A stretch of 45,272 bases of DNA from Campylobacterales bacterium (GTDB taxonomy: Bacteria > Campylobacterota > Campylobacteria > Campylobacterales > Sulfurimonadaceae): the NCBI GenBank assembly GCA_026390165.1, contig JAPLGM010000025.1:93768-139039 (forward strand). The letters run 5' to 3'. The notes under the pieces are model-generated. The model searched no databases. It was not told the origin of the DNA and saw only the letters and a list, made by a program, of their open reading frames with translations. Below are positions 25,128 through 35,276 of this stretch, piece after piece (the stretch's first letter is position 1; each line of letters begins with the position of its first letter). Position numbers and translations under genes: made by a program.

Positions 25128-25761
25128 TTTCCATTTCCTGTTTGCACGCTTGCAACTCTTCAAAGTTCCATTTTCTTGCTAATTTGATGCGATCCGCGTT
25201 CAAACGAAATTGTTCTCTTTCGGAGAGTCTTTTTTCATTATCATTCACTTTTGCGTAGATTTTTTCTATTTTTTCTCCGAGCAAAACTTTTAATCGTACC
25301 GTTTGTGTCATTTCACTGAATCCATTCAACCCCTCTTTCGGAATTGGTAAATCGCAGTGATAATCCCCGATAGTATTAATCCCCCAAAAGATGAATCCCA
25401 AGCCAGTATAAAAATCAAGCGAATCGGAAACGGATGAGAAGGTGATCCGCCGTGTATAGCGTTTTAATGCATCTTCGATTACCGATCCCAATAACTCATG
25501 GGCATATCCTTGACGTTGTTCAATCAAAGGGGTAAAGAGGTTATAGATGGTGAGATATTCACTGTAGCGGTCGATTTTACCGAAGAGATAGCATACATGG
25601 ATATTGTTATCATCGGTTAGGACATTGCATCCTTGCACATTCCAACTAAAATGGCGATCCCACCATACCAGAGCCTGATTGGCAAAACGGCGACTTTCCT
25701 GATCGGTGATGGTAGAAATTGAGGTGATGTATTCATCTCGATTGATCGTGGAGGTAGTCAT
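25105..25761 (-). CDS. GNAT-type N-acetyltransferase
   Basis: 218 residues. The region LFTPLIEQRQGYAHELLGSV near 80-100 is the acetyl-CoA-binding motif A of GNAT enzymes, and SLDFYTGLGFIFWG near 125 is the usual C-terminal strand/helix pair. A long charged helix follows (KIEKIYAKVNDNEKRLSERE). The substrate is unknown. It has no nif-type promoter and stands alone in the 25762-25929 spacing, where I see only a short interrupted inverted repeat (CTTTAG/CTAAAG at 25770-25794). Confidence 0.75.
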   Translation of the reverse strand: MTTSTINRDEYITSISTITDQESRRFANQALVWWDRHFSWNVQGCNVLTDDNNIHVCYLFGKIDRYSEYLTIYNLFTPLIEQRQGYAHELLGSVIEDALKRYTRRITFSSVSDSLDFYTGLGFIFWGINTIGDYHCDLPIPKEGLNGFSEMTQTVRLKVLLGEKIEKIYAKVNDNEKRLSEREQFRLNADRIKLARKWNFEELQACKQEMETTIETEQ

Positions 25762-25929
25762 AGAAATTCCTTTAGCTCGTGTATTGAACTAAAGAGGAAC
25801 TCCAAGGAGAATCAAATTAACGAAATACTAATCTTCTCACATTATATCGTCTTGGGGGAGGGTGTGATGAGATTCGTTGTAGGATAATTAGGCAATCGTC
25901 AAGAAGATTTCACTTTGGATGCGGTCACT

Positions 25930-26391
25930 TTATATCACCTTGCTACTACGAAATTTAGAAGAATGGGCAAAGATGATTAACCCAAAAAAGAGGGCGGAGA
26001 TACCCCCTAAAATAAGAAGAAGCCATGTTTCACTCGGATCAACTTCCAATAAAATAAGTTTACGGATGATAACAACGAATCCGATTTCAAGCAGTGTAAG
26101 TGCATACAAATAGCCATTTCGGATAAAGAGTGTTCGGACGATTGCCAGTACAATGAGGGTAAACAGCGCATCGGTCAAAATATTTTTCATACTCCTAAAG
26201 TCGAGGACACCATATTGCAACGTTAAGTCGATCAGTTTGGTTGAAAGACCGATGAGACAGGAGAAAAGATAGACGATCATTATTGCAATGAAAAAAAGAC
26301 GGAGAAATTGGATGACCCCTTGCATCATCTTTTCGATTTTATCTTCCCACGTTGGGATAGCTTTGGAAATAGGTTCAGTTGTGTTGCTCAT
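25930..26391 (-). CDS. PsiE-family membrane protein
   Basis: 153 residues with four predicted membrane helices, near residues 30-50, 70-90, 95-115 and 120-142. The sequence between them (GVLDFRSMKNILTDALFTLIV then LYALTLLEIGFVVIIRKLILLE) matches the PsiE (phosphate-starvation-inducible) family. Its function is not known. It is unlinked to the nif operons by promoter or overlap. Confidence 0.85.
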   Translation of the reverse strand: MSNTTEPISKAIPTWEDKIEKMMQGVIQFLRLFFIAIMIVYLFSCLIGLSTKLIDLTLQYGVLDFRSMKNILTDALFTLIVLAIVRTLFIRNGYLYALTLLEIGFVVIIRKLILLEVDPSETWLLLILGGISALFFGLIIFAHSSKFRSSKVI

Positions 26392-26529
26392 TGCACACTC
26401 TTTTGGAGAAATTTTTATGATTATAGTAATATCTCACTTTGAAAACAGTGAGGTTCTTTGATAAACAATAATCCGGTGGTGTTTATGTTTAATGAAAGGG
26501 GTTATACTTTCGATAAAAATGGATACATT

Positions 26530-27837
26530 ATGAAACAATTTTTACTTTTCTTGGCCTTGCTTATTTCTCTCACCGCCGATGATCTTCGCTTTAAAATCGA
26601 TCATATAGTTGTTGTTTATCTCGAAAATCGTAGTTTTGATAATCTTTTTCGCGGATTTGAAGGGGCGGATACATCGGATAACCCCCTCAAACCGTATCTT
26701 CTGCAAGGCGATAGCAACGGTACCGTGTATCAATCCCTTCCAATGGGAGAAGAGGCAATAAAAGCGGGATTTCCCAGCGAAATAGAAAATAAGCCATTTT
26801 TACTCGATTCCACCGTTTCACAAGAGGGGAGTATCCCTGATTTAATTCATCGATTTTATCAAAATCAGCAACAAATTAATGGTGGAGCAAATGACCGTTT
26901 TGTCGCAGTGAGTGATGAGCAAGGGTTGACAATGGGGTATCACGACATTCGTACCAGCGCATTGTGGAAATATGCCAGTGAATATACCCTGTGTGATCGT
27001 TTTTTTGCTTCGGCATTTGGGGGGTCATTTTTGAACCATCAATGGCTTATTGCAGCGCGGACACCGTATGTAGGGATGGAGTCTAATATTTCACGCTATG
27101 AATTAAATGCAAAAGGAGAGGTGGTAAAAGATGGTATTCTCACCCCTGATGGATATGCTGTTAATACGATACAGCCTTATAACCCACCGTATAAAGCCAA
27201 ATATTCTGATCCTATCATGCGATTAAAACCGCTTGAATATGAGTCGATCGGTGATCGGCTGAGTGACAAAAATGTCTCATGGAGTTGGTATAGCGGCGGA
27301 TACGATGAAGCGGTTGCAGGACGCGGCGATGAGATTCACTACCAGTACCACCACAACCCATTTTTGTATTTCGCTAAGTATGCTCCTGACACCAAAGGGC
27401 GAAAACACCTCAAAGATGAAAAAGAATTTTTCAGTGAACTCAAAAGTGGTAATTTACCGAGCGTCGTATTTTTCAAACCCTCAGCAGAAGATAATCAGCA
27501 TCCCGGATACGCGAGCGTCAAAGCGGCGGATGATAAACTGTATCAGATCGTAGAAGCGGTTCGTATGCAACCTGACATTTGGGAAAAATCGGTGATTATC
27601 ATCACGTATGATGAAAATGGGGGATTATGGGATCATGTTTCCCCACCTAAAGGGGATCGATGGGGTCCTGGAACCCGCATCCCAGCGTTGATCATCTCAC
27701 CGTATGCAAAACAGGGGTATGTGGATCACCATGAGTACGATACAACATCAATATTACGACTCATCGAGTGGAGATACGAATTAGAACAACTGGGAGAACG
27801 CACGAGTGGAAATATACTTAATGCGTTGAGGAAGTAA
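26530..27837 (+). CDS. Secreted phosphoesterase (acid phosphatase/phospholipase C family)
   Basis: About 435 residues from ATG 26530, chosen because MKQFLLFLALLISLTA is a clear signal peptide; a longer frame from 26458 hides it. The mature part begins with IDHIVVVYLENRSFDNLF, the active-site motif of the PF04185 phosphoesterases. SVVFFKPSAEDNQHPG, YDENGGLWDHVSPP and RIPALIISPYAK follow as expected. It probably hydrolyses phosphomonoesters or phospholipids in the periplasm. It sits next to the PsiE gene, so the two may be a phosphate-stress pair. Its 3' end overlaps the convergent Cys-rich gene by 20 bases. Confidence 0.88.
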   Translation: MKQFLLFLALLISLTADDLRFKIDHIVVVYLENRSFDNLFRGFEGADTSDNPLKPYLLQGDSNGTVYQSLPMGEEAIKAGFPSEIENKPFLLDSTVSQEGSIPDLIHRFYQNQQQINGGANDRFVAVSDEQGLTMGYHDIRTSALWKYASEYTLCDRFFASAFGGSFLNHQWLIAARTPYVGMESNISRYELNAKGEVVKDGILTPDGYAVNTIQPYNPPYKAKYSDPIMRLKPLEYESIGDRLSDKNVSWSWYSGGYDEAVAGRGDEIHYQYHHNPFLYFAKYAPDTKGRKHLKDEKEFFSELKSGNLPSVVFFKPSAEDNQHPGYASVKAADDKLYQIVEAVRMQPDIWEKSVIIITYDENGGLWDHVSPPKGDRWGPGTRIPALIISPYAKQGYVDHHEYDTTSILRLIEWRYELEQLGERTSGNILNALRK

Positions 27838-28143
27838 GGCTATAAAGCTGTCCATAACAGTCACAAAACTTTTTACAACCGCAGGCGTAAAAAAGATTTT
27901 TCCCGGTCTCAATAGAATAGCTTCCAAAATTCGTTTTAATCACGCCACCTTGAATTCTGTGTATGGTGATTGTTTTAACGAGACAGGAATCAAGAGGGTC
28001 AAGGCGATGAAATTTTTCTCTTGAGGAGTGTACCCACAGGATTGGTGCGGGAAGGGTTAGGGAGAGGAGAATATCTCTGTTCCACTCACGCACAGCCCCT
28101 AATCTTTCCAACTCCGAGTCCTTGATATTACGGTAAGGGCGCA

Positions 28144-28144
<1 letters not shown>
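27818..28144 (-). CDS. Cys-rich protein coupled to nifS
   Basis: A 108-residue protein whose ATG shares a base with the nifS stop codon (TAATG), so translation is coupled. The N-terminal half is basic and helical (MRPYRNIKDSELERLGAVRE). The C-terminal end has a compact Cys cluster, CGCKKFCDC, near residue 88, in the place where a metal or persulfide site might be. I do not recognise the family. Coupling to a cysteine desulfurase suggests a sulfur or Fe-S role, but this is inference. Confidence 0.7.
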
Positions 28145-29337
<1,193 letters not shown>

Positions 29338-29363
29338 TCATGTGTCGGTATTATGAGGTCTAA

Positions 29364-29379
29364 TGCAAGATTTGTTCGA
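29364..29379 (-). promoter_or_regulatory. Sigma-54-like nif promoter for nifS
   Basis: On the minus strand TCGAAC-AAATC-TTGCA followed by T, with its GC 37 bases from the nifS ATG. Confidence 0.6.
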
Positions 29380-29502
29380 GAAGAACTCTATTTTATAAGT
29401 TTATAGCAATAAGTAAATAGTTTATTTGAATGGTTAAACTTATTATAATTTACATCCTATCTTGATATAATGTAATTAAATTTCATAAAAGAATGAATAA
29501 TC

Positions 29503-30408
29503 ATGATTACCTACGTACGAACAAATATTTTTGAATCTAATGCTCAGGTATTAGTTAATACTGTTAATACAATTGGTGTTATGGGTAAAGGGCTTGCTCT
29601 TAAATTTAAACAATTGTATCCTGATATGTTCACCAATTACCAGAAATATTGTGAAAATGGTTTATTGACCGTTGGGAAACTCCAGCTTTTTAAAACGTCA
29701 AATAAGTGGATTTTAAATTTTCCAACAAAAAATGAGTGGCGAAAACCTTCTCATTTGGAATATATTGAATCAGGGTTACAAAAATTTGTTGATCATTATC
29801 AACGACTTGGGATTCGTTCAATTTCTTTTCCTATGCTAGGTTGCGGTAACGGAGGGCTTGAATGGGATGAAGTCCGTCCTTTGATGGAGCGGTATTTAAA
29901 AAATCTGCCCATTGATGTCTATGTACATATTGCAGAAAAAGATGATTTAACACCTGAGCACTTACAAATGTCGGCAATGGAGTCTTGGTTAAAAAGTGAA
30001 CCAGTCTTTTTAAGTAATCATGAATTTATATCTTTGATACGCAAAGAGTTTGAATCTCTTGTTCCGAAAACTATCAGTGGTGTAGATGGCTCTTTACTTG
30101 AAGTTATTTGGGAAAATTGTGGTGAAGAGGATGGTATCAAAATAACAAGCAGAGATTTTGAAGTGCATATGTCGACTGATACTCTGATTAATTTGTGGTC
30201 AGAGTTAAAAGCCAATGGAATTATTCGAAATACTATGTTACCTGCGCATTTGGCAGTTCATGGTGATGCTGTGATGAGTGTTTTGAGCTCTATGGATCTG
30301 ATGACCACGACAAGAATCGGAGAAGGGGATAAATCTGAAATAGGGCTTAGATTACTTCCTCATTTGCAACCCAAAATAAAAAATGAATCAGGTACATTCG
30401 CCGCATGA
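29503..30408 (+). CDS. darG: Macrodomain antitoxin, DarG-like
   Basis: 301 residues. The N-terminal 150 residues are a macrodomain of the DarG type: MITYVRTNIFESNAQVLVNTVN with the ADP-ribose-binding GVMGKGLAL loop, and ISFPMLGCGNGGLEWDEV as the second loop. DarG removes ADP-ribose from thymidine in DNA. The C-terminal 150 residues look like a winged-helix domain (DTLINLWSELKANGIIRNTM) that may hold the toxin or bind DNA. The stop overlaps the toxin start (ATGA). A TATAAT-like -10 is seen at about 29465. The region is AT-rich against nifS and clpX, suggesting transfer. Confidence 0.88.
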   Translation: MITYVRTNIFESNAQVLVNTVNTIGVMGKGLALKFKQLYPDMFTNYQKYCENGLLTVGKLQLFKTSNKWILNFPTKNEWRKPSHLEYIESGLQKFVDHYQRLGIRSISFPMLGCGNGGLEWDEVRPLMERYLKNLPIDVYVHIAEKDDLTPEHLQMSAMESWLKSEPVFLSNHEFISLIRKEFESLVPKTISGVDGSLLEVIWENCGEEDGIKITSRDFEVHMSTDTLINLWSELKANGIIRNTMLPAHLAVHGDAVMSVLSSMDLMTTTRIGEGDKSEIGLRLLPHLQPKIKNESGTFAA

Positions 30409-31385
30409 CGAGAGAGAATTTTGTTAAGGAGTTTCAACGCGAACTTTTAGTGAATTTCCCAAGCGGTTTTCAAAGTTGGTGGCCGAATTTTATTTTCCAT
30501 TACAGTGATGTAAATAATATCGTCTCAGTTCTCAATACTGGATTCCTCTATAGCCGTGATCAAGCAATTTTACGGGGTTTGATGACCAATGACAATGCGA
30601 ATGATGCAGTCATTTGCGGGACGGATGGGGAACTAAAAAAATATGTGAGATTTTATTTTGGAGCGAAAACTCCAACGCAATACCGTAATGAAGGTATTAA
30701 GTCTCTCGCTTCAATTTCAAATAACGCACACTGCCCAGTGCCGGTATTTTTACTCTTTGATTTTGTGAAACTGCTCTCATTACCGGGAATTCGATTTAGT
30801 AACGGAAATATTGCTGCGGCTAATCCTGAAATCTATGATGATATTACTGATTTGAAAAAATTAGAATTCAACTATATTTATAACAGAGAATCTCTTTCTT
30901 CTGATCCTTATAGTCGGCACATTGTTTATTGTCGTCATGCTGAGGTACTGGTTTGTGATGAATTAGCTATTGAAGAATTTTTAAAATATATTTGTGTTAG
31001 GTCTGAAGCTGAACGTGAAACACTTTTAAGCCTTATGGATGAAGATGCAAAATTAATTTATGGCGATAAAATAAAAGTTTTTACAAAAGACGGAATATTT
31101 TATAAAGATCGATTGTATGTAAATAAAGTATCACTTAACGGGCAGTTGCTAAGTGTGGAATTGGCGAATGCTAAAAAGAGTTTATTTGATTTGGAAACTG
31201 CATACACGGTAATCGATAGCGGAGCAACACATAGATCAACTCATTTAAAAATGGCTATTCCTACAAAATTGAGTGGGAGCCTTTCATCGCCAATAGGTCC
31301 AAACGGCATTGAATTTTCTTTGTTTCTGGATAAAAATTTGGTCTATAAAGGTCGATTGCTCCCTGATACGGATGTACCGTTTTGA
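30405..31385 (+). CDS. darT: DNA ADP-ribosyltransferase toxin, DarT-like
   Basis: 326 residues, a member of the DarT (DUF4433) family that ADP-ribosylates thymidine in single-stranded DNA and acts in phage defence. The NAD site begins at FIFHYSDVNNIVSVLNTGFLYSRD. RFYFGAKTPTQYRN corresponds to the family's YFxPRxPMxY stretch, and YCRHAEVLVCDE carries the expected catalytic Glu. The C-terminal third (after about 210) is an extra domain not needed in short DarT proteins. It overlaps darG by four bases. The order antitoxin-toxin is the reverse of the best-known darT-darG pairs. Confidence 0.86.
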   Translation: MTRENFVKEFQRELLVNFPSGFQSWWPNFIFHYSDVNNIVSVLNTGFLYSRDQAILRGLMTNDNANDAVICGTDGELKKYVRFYFGAKTPTQYRNEGIKSLASISNNAHCPVPVFLLFDFVKLLSLPGIRFSNGNIAAANPEIYDDITDLKKLEFNYIYNRESLSSDPYSRHIVYCRHAEVLVCDELAIEEFLKYICVRSEAERETLLSLMDEDAKLIYGDKIKVFTKDGIFYKDRLYVNKVSLNGQLLSVELANAKKSLFDLETAYTVIDSGATHRSTHLKMAIPTKLSGSLSSPIGPNGIEFSLFLDKNLVYKGRLLPDTDVPF

Positions 31386-31516
31386 TAAAAATTATTTTTT
31401 TCCAACTCAGGAGAGTGAGAGAGAAAAAGGTTTAAACATGACAATAGAATTATTAGAAGAGTTTTTAATCAGAGGGCAAGAAGTATTAGGAGAAAAAGAA
31501 CAGGAATATTAGAAGT

Positions 31517-32731
31517 TCACGCTTCCGCGCTCTCTTCTTTATAGACGTAAATAGGTTCGTTACTCGAGTCTTCAATGACCGCTTCGGTAATGGTGAGGCT
31601 TTGCAGATTCTTTTTCGACGGACAGCTAAACTGAAGCGGTAACATCGCCTCTTCTAGGATACTGCGCAAGCCGCGTGCACCAACGCCTCGGTCGATTGCT
31701 TTTTGGGCAATAGCATCTAGGGCTTTAGCCTCAAAGTTCAGCTCAATACCGTCCATATCAAACAGTGCTTGAAATTGTTTGATAAGGGCATTATCAGGTT
31801 CTTGAAGGATTTGTACCATTTGTTCTTTAGAGAGTTCTCGTAGTTGAGCGATAACGGGAATACGTCCGATAAACTCAGGGATAATCCCATAGTGTACAAG
31901 TGCTTTAGCATCAATTTTTTTCTCTTTAACGTCGGATTTATCCGTTGTTTTACTAAAACCTACTTTGTTCGACTTTTTCGTATGGGTATCTGGGACAAGT
32001 CCCACAAAGGCACCACCGCAAACGAAGAGGACGTGGGTCGTGTTAAAAATTACCGTTTCCGTTGTAGAGTTTTTACGGCTCCCTTTGAGCGGAACGTAGA
32101 CTTCAGCACCTTCAAGAATCTTGAGTAATCCTTGTTGTACCCCTTCACCCGATACATCACGTCCCATAGTAGAACTTTCCGATTTACGTGCAATTTTATC
32201 GATCTCATCGATGTAGATGATTCCACGCTGCGCTAACTCGATGTCATAATTTGCAGCCGCAAGGAGCCGTGAGAGGATACTCTCAACATCTTCGCCCACG
32301 TATCCAGCTTCGGTGAGGGCTGTTGCATCGGCAACCGCGAAGGGGACTTGCATGATTTTAGAGAGTGATTTTGCAAGAAGTGTTTTACCGCTTCCTGTAG
32401 GTCCTATGAGAAGAATATTGCTTTTTTCCAATTCTACGTTGTTGTAGACTGGGTTTTCGATCCGTTTATAGTGGTTATACAAAGCAACGGCGAGAACTTT
32501 TTTGGCATCCACTTGACCGATGATGTATTTGTCCAAAAATTCGACAATTTTTTCAGGAATCGGGAGTTGTTGTTGAAGATTGGAGCGTTGTTCATAGCGT
32601 ACCTCTTTTTGGAGGATTGCAGAGCAGGTGGTGACACACTCATTACAAATATGAGTGGTCTCCGATGAGAACATTTTTTTCACTTCACTTTGACTACGAC
32701 CACAAAATGAGCAAGTTTTTTCGGTACTCAT
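31517..32731 (-). CDS. clpX: ClpX unfoldase, nif-linked copy
   Basis: 404 residues. The N-terminal zinc-binding domain has four Cys ([18 protein letters not shown]). The AAA+ domain has [14 protein letters not shown] near 125 and [11 protein letters not shown] near 315. The ClpP-docking IGF loop is present as SNKVGFSKT, so it should work with ClpP. The upstream clpP overlaps it by four bases, and the SIR2-like gene leads the operon. Azotobacter has a nif-linked ClpX2 that degrades nitrogenase assembly proteins; the nif-type promoter here points to a similar role. Whether another clpX exists in the genome cannot be seen. Confidence 0.93.
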   Translation of the reverse strand: MSTEKTCSFCGRSQSEVKKMFSSETTHICNECVTTCSAILQKEVRYEQRSNLQQQLPIPEKIVEFLDKYIIGQVDAKKVLAVALYNHYKRIENPVYNNVELEKSNILLIGPTGSGKTLLAKSLSKIMQVPFAVADATALTEAGYVGEDVESILSRLLAAANYDIELAQRGIIYIDEIDKIARKSESSTMGRDVSGEGVQQGLLKILEGAEVYVPLKGSRKNSTTETVIFNTTHVLFVCGGAFVGLVPDTHTKKSNKVGFSKTTDKSDVKEKKIDAKALVHYGIIPEFIGRIPVIAQLRELSKEQMVQILQEPDNALIKQFQALFDMDGIELNFEAKALDAIAQKAIDRGVGARGLRSILEEAMLPLQFSCPSKKNLQSLTITEAVIEDSSNEPIYVYKEESAEA

Positions 32732-33327
32732 CCGACATCCTTTGGGGTAAATTTGGTGAGAATTTCATCGGCAAGCCCAAAGCTAATCGCGTCGTTTGCC
32801 TCCATATAGTTGTCACGATCGGACTCTTTTTCGATCACTTCGATCTTTTGACCTGTCGCTTCGGCTAGGATGACGTAGAGACGGCGTTTAAGGTTGAGGA
32901 TATGTTTCGTATGAATTTCAATATCACTGGCTTGTCCGGAATAGCCGCCGAGGGGTTGATGAATCATCAATTCCGCATTGGGGAGCATATAACGGTGCCC
33001 TTTTTCCCCGCACGTAAATAAAACCGCTGCCATCGACGCGACCAGCCCCATTGCATAGGTATGGACTGGGGCATTAATAAGATTCATCGTGTCCAAGATC
33101 GCAAGACCACTCATAACCGAACCACCGGGTGAACTGATGTACATGTGTATCGGTTCTTCGGAATCCATTGCTTCAAGATACAGGAGCTGAGATACAATAA
33201 CTCCCATCATCTGATCGTCAATTGCTTCGGTGATAACGATAACGCGATCCCCCAAGAGTTTAGAAAAAAGATCGAAATATCGCTCTCCACGCGGTGATAC
33301 ATCTTTAACGGTAGGTATATATGGCAT
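32728..33327 (-). CDS. clpP: ClpP protease, nif-linked copy
   Basis: 199 residues of the serine protease ClpP. The catalytic Ser is in GLVASMAAVLFTCG, the His in ELMIHQPLGG, and the Asp in KESDRDNYM. The substrate strand SSPGGSVMSGLAI is normal. It forms a barrel that degrades proteins fed by ClpX. Its ATG is ten bases from the SIR2-like stop, and it overlaps clpX by four bases. The catalytic Ser region differs from the common GQAASMGA (LVASMAAV), which would be consistent with a specialised paralogue. Confidence 0.93.
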   Translation of the reverse strand: MPYIPTVKDVSPRGERYFDLFSKLLGDRVIVITEAIDDQMMGVIVSQLLYLEAMDSEEPIHMYISSPGGSVMSGLAILDTMNLINAPVHTYAMGLVASMAAVLFTCGEKGHRYMLPNAELMIHQPLGGYSGQASDIEIHTKHILNLKRRLYVILAEATGQKIEVIEKESDRDNYMEANDAISFGLADEILTKFTPKDVG

Positions 33328-33336
33328 TTTGGCTCC

Positions 33337-34167
33337 TTACACAAATGATTGAATGAAATCGGCAAGTGACATCGGTATCACTTCGAGGTTATGTTTTTCG
33401 ATGAACTTTTTCTCTTTTTTCCCTAGTTCTTTATCTGTAATGACGTACCCCCCCTCTAAATCTAGGCTTAGTTCATTGGCGACCATCCGATCGGTATCGT
33501 GACCGAAGGAGGTTCCTAAAAAGAGGTATTTTTTTGCTTTTCGATAGGTTTTGAGAACTTTAGGAATCGCAAATCCCCCCATCGCTTCCGTGAGCCAATC
33601 GACGTAATCGGCATCGGAGATGACAAATGTCGGATTTGGTAATGGTGACCCCATCGGTTTGAAGAGGATTTTTTTGGCATTATCGAGTACTTCATCCTCT
33701 ACCAAAAAATACTTTTGGTTCTCAACATCGTATTCATACGTTTCATAGCGGTTTAGATCTCCCATAATACGAGATTTGCCAATGATGAGACAGTGTGGAG
33801 TAAAGGCGAGAAGCTCTTGGAACTTCGTGTCACGATTGGTGTCAATGATGTAACGAGGTGACATATCAATAATAGCTTTATGCAGGGGTGTCGGCTCGTA
33901 AGGTTTCGTATAGATATGGGTCATCAACTGCGTCATATACTCAACACCGCGTCGTTGTTCCAAGTGCATAGCCGCACGTGAATATTCGAACATCAGTCGA
34001 GGAGCCATTGCCCGTCCGCCATTCATCGCCAAGATGAGTGAATCGCTGTCATACGGCACCGCTTCCCCCTCTTTGGTCATAATCCCCTCAAATACACCCA
34101 ATCCGAAGTAGGGGATAGTGGTCTGATTTCGCAACTCTTTTTTGATCGTCTCTATTAATGTATCCAT
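33337..34167 (-). CDS. SIR2-like domain protein
   Basis: 276 residues of the SIR2-like (SIR2_2) type that binds or cleaves NAD+. IPYFGLGVFEG near 18-28 takes the place of the nucleotide-binding GAGxS, SPRYIIDTNRDTKFQELLAF near 103-122 matches the TTNxD region, and KYLFLGTSFGHDTDRMVANEL near 215-235 matches the C-terminal FxGxSxxD. The His and Asn catalytic sites of true sirtuins are not obvious. It leads an operon with clpP and clpX behind a nif-type promoter. SIR2-like proteins are often defence effectors, but here a role in nitrogenase control or turnover is more likely. Confidence 0.82.
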   Translation of the reverse strand: MDTLIETIKKELRNQTTIPYFGLGVFEGIMTKEGEAVPYDSDSLILAMNGGRAMAPRLMFEYSRAAMHLEQRRGVEYMTQLMTHIYTKPYEPTPLHKAIIDMSPRYIIDTNRDTKFQELLAFTPHCLIIGKSRIMGDLNRYETYEYDVENQKYFLVEDEVLDNAKKILFKPMGSPLPNPTFVISDADYVDWLTEAMGGFAIPKVLKTYRKAKKYLFLGTSFGHDTDRMVANELSLDLEGGYVITDKELGKKEKKFIEKHNLEVIPMSLADFIQSFV

Positions 34168-34199
34168 CGTGATCCCTTTTGGAACTTTGAATGGAATAT

Positions 34200-34215
34200 T
34201 GCATTTTACATTCTT
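34200..34215 (-). promoter_or_regulatory. Sigma-54-like nif promoter for the SIR2-clpP-clpX operon
   Basis: On the minus strand AAGAAT-GTAAA-ATGCA followed by A, with its GC 34 bases from ATG 34167. It is like the element at 22357-22372. Confidence 0.5.
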
Positions 34216-34364
34216 GTTGGAAATAGGAGTAAAATTATCTTATTTTGTAGGATTTTGTGGAGAATGGGGTGAGAAGGGACAAAAATGTCTAAGGTGACTG
34301 TCGCGTTGAATTGCGAAATCTTATTCTGTAGCTTAACCGTGTGTTGCACTTAGTACTTGAAATT

Positions 34365-34414
34365 TTGACAATTTTTTCAGGTTTAGTAGTATAATACACA
34401 AAATAGTATGTATT
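34365..34414 (+). promoter_or_regulatory. Promoter and likely autoregulatory operator of the toxin-antitoxin pair
   Basis: TTGACA (34365-34370) and a perfect TATAAT (34390-34395) are separated by 19 bases. The inverted repeat AATACA-N10-TGTATT at 34393-34414 overlaps the -10, as expected for repression by a Phd-type antitoxin. Confidence 0.6.
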
Positions 34415-34430
34415 TAAGAAGGAGTCTTCT

Positions 34431-34736
34431 ATGATTGCCTATGCTCGTGATGAAATCATCCCTGCTACTGAAATAGCCCGTAATTTCTCTTCTGTATTTA
34501 AAAGTCTTATTGATGGAGCAAAAGAGAGAATTGCTATCGCTAAAAATAATAAACTCGAACTTGTATTACTACCAATCGAGGAATACGAACGTCTTAAAGA
34601 GATTGCCGATTTAGCTGAACATATTGAAATTTATAAGAGAGTAACAGAGCGTAGAGAGAAAGATACGGGTGTACGTATTGGATTGAGTGATATGATGAAT
34701 CGCTTTGGAGTTAATGAAGTCGATGTACACGATTGA
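34431..34736 (+). CDS. Phd/YefM-type antitoxin
   Basis: 101 residues. The N-terminal half (PATEIARNFSSVFKSLIDGAKERIAIAKNNKLELVLLPIEEYERL) is the DNA-binding Phd/YefM fold. The C-terminal tail is charged and probably binds the toxin. It has a strong GAAGGAG site and its own promoter with an inverted-repeat operator. It overlaps the toxin by 14 bases. It neutralises and autoregulates the RelE/ParE-like toxin next to it. Confidence 0.85.
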   Translation: MIAYARDEIIPATEIARNFSSVFKSLIDGAKERIAIAKNNKLELVLLPIEEYERLKEIADLAEHIEIYKRVTERREKDTGVRIGLSDMMNRFGVNEVDVHD

Positions 34737-35019
34737 ATTTTTCCCAGAGGTAGAAGATGACTTGGCGCAACTCGATCACCGTGTCCGCCTTTTGGTATTC
34801 AAACAACTTAATAAACTTGCAAATTCGCCACAGCTTGGTGATCTACTCGGTAATAAATCGGGGATGGATCTATCAGGTTGTCGAAAAATGTATGTTGATC
34901 ATAAACGGGTTCGAATTGTTTATCGAATTCTCGAAGAGGTCATTGTCGTTGAAGTTATTGCGATAGCAGCTCGTGATGAAATGGCAGTCTATCGTGAAGC
35001 AGCACAAAGATTAAAGTAG
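34723..35019 (+). CDS. RelE/ParE-family toxin
   Basis: 98 residues from ATG 34723; a start at 34705 is also possible but lies deeper within the antitoxin. The sequence MYTIEFFPEVEDDLAQLDHRV and CRKMYVDHKRVRIVYRILEEVIVVEVIAIAARDE are standard for this fold. RelE types cleave mRNA at the ribosome; ParE types block gyrase. Which applies here is not clear. A hairpin with a short T-run follows at 35008. Confidence 0.85.
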   Translation: MYTIEFFPEVEDDLAQLDHRVRLLVFKQLNKLANSPQLGDLLGNKSGMDLSGCRKMYVDHKRVRIVYRILEEVIVVEVIAIAARDEMAVYREAAQRLK

Positions 35020-35035
35020 CTTTAGTTTAATCTTT
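35008..35035 (+). terminator. Possible terminator after the toxin gene
   Basis: AGATTAAA (35008-35015) pairs with TTTAATCT (35026-35033) around a 10-base loop, followed by TT. The stem is AT-rich and the U-run short, so it is a weak candidate. The 35020-35276 spacer also holds a possible 41-codon ORF at 35050-35175 without a ribosome site. Confidence 0.4.
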
Positions 35036-35276
35036 AACGCCAGTCCCGTATGTTGTATGTCGGGGCGGATTCGATTGCCCTCACGTATACGTCAGTATTG
35101 GATAAAAAGGCGGTAGAGGTTTTCTTTTTCGATGAGAGTGGGAAAGTGGTTAAAGTGGCGGCGCATTATTGTTGAGTTATAGGAATCACTTGACCCCTTT
35201 CTTTCGACTTTATTGTTTTACGAACGTGAAGGGTTTGAGATAAGCGGCGGGCGGAAGTTAAAGAAGGTTTTATGAA

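Noticed and set aside
25762-25929. Regulatory RNA or promoter in the gap between the GNAT and PsiE-like genes
   Set aside because: Only a short interrupted inverted repeat is present, with no nif-type element or convincing promoter.
29503-31385. Reading the pair as DraT/DraG, the nitrogenase ADP-ribosylation switch
   Set aside because: The names are similar and NifH carries the target Arg, but the first protein is a macrodomain and the second a DUF4433/DarT-type enzyme acting on DNA. Neither resembles DraG or DraT.
31438-31512. A 24-codon ORF between darT and clpX
   Set aside because: It is very short, has only a poor ribosome site and no recognisable product. It may be a gene remnant, but that cannot be supported.
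35050-35175. A 41-codon ORF downstream of the RelE-type toxin
   Set aside because: It has an open frame but no ribosome site and no recognised motif. It is possibly a remnant, so it is not annotated as a gene.
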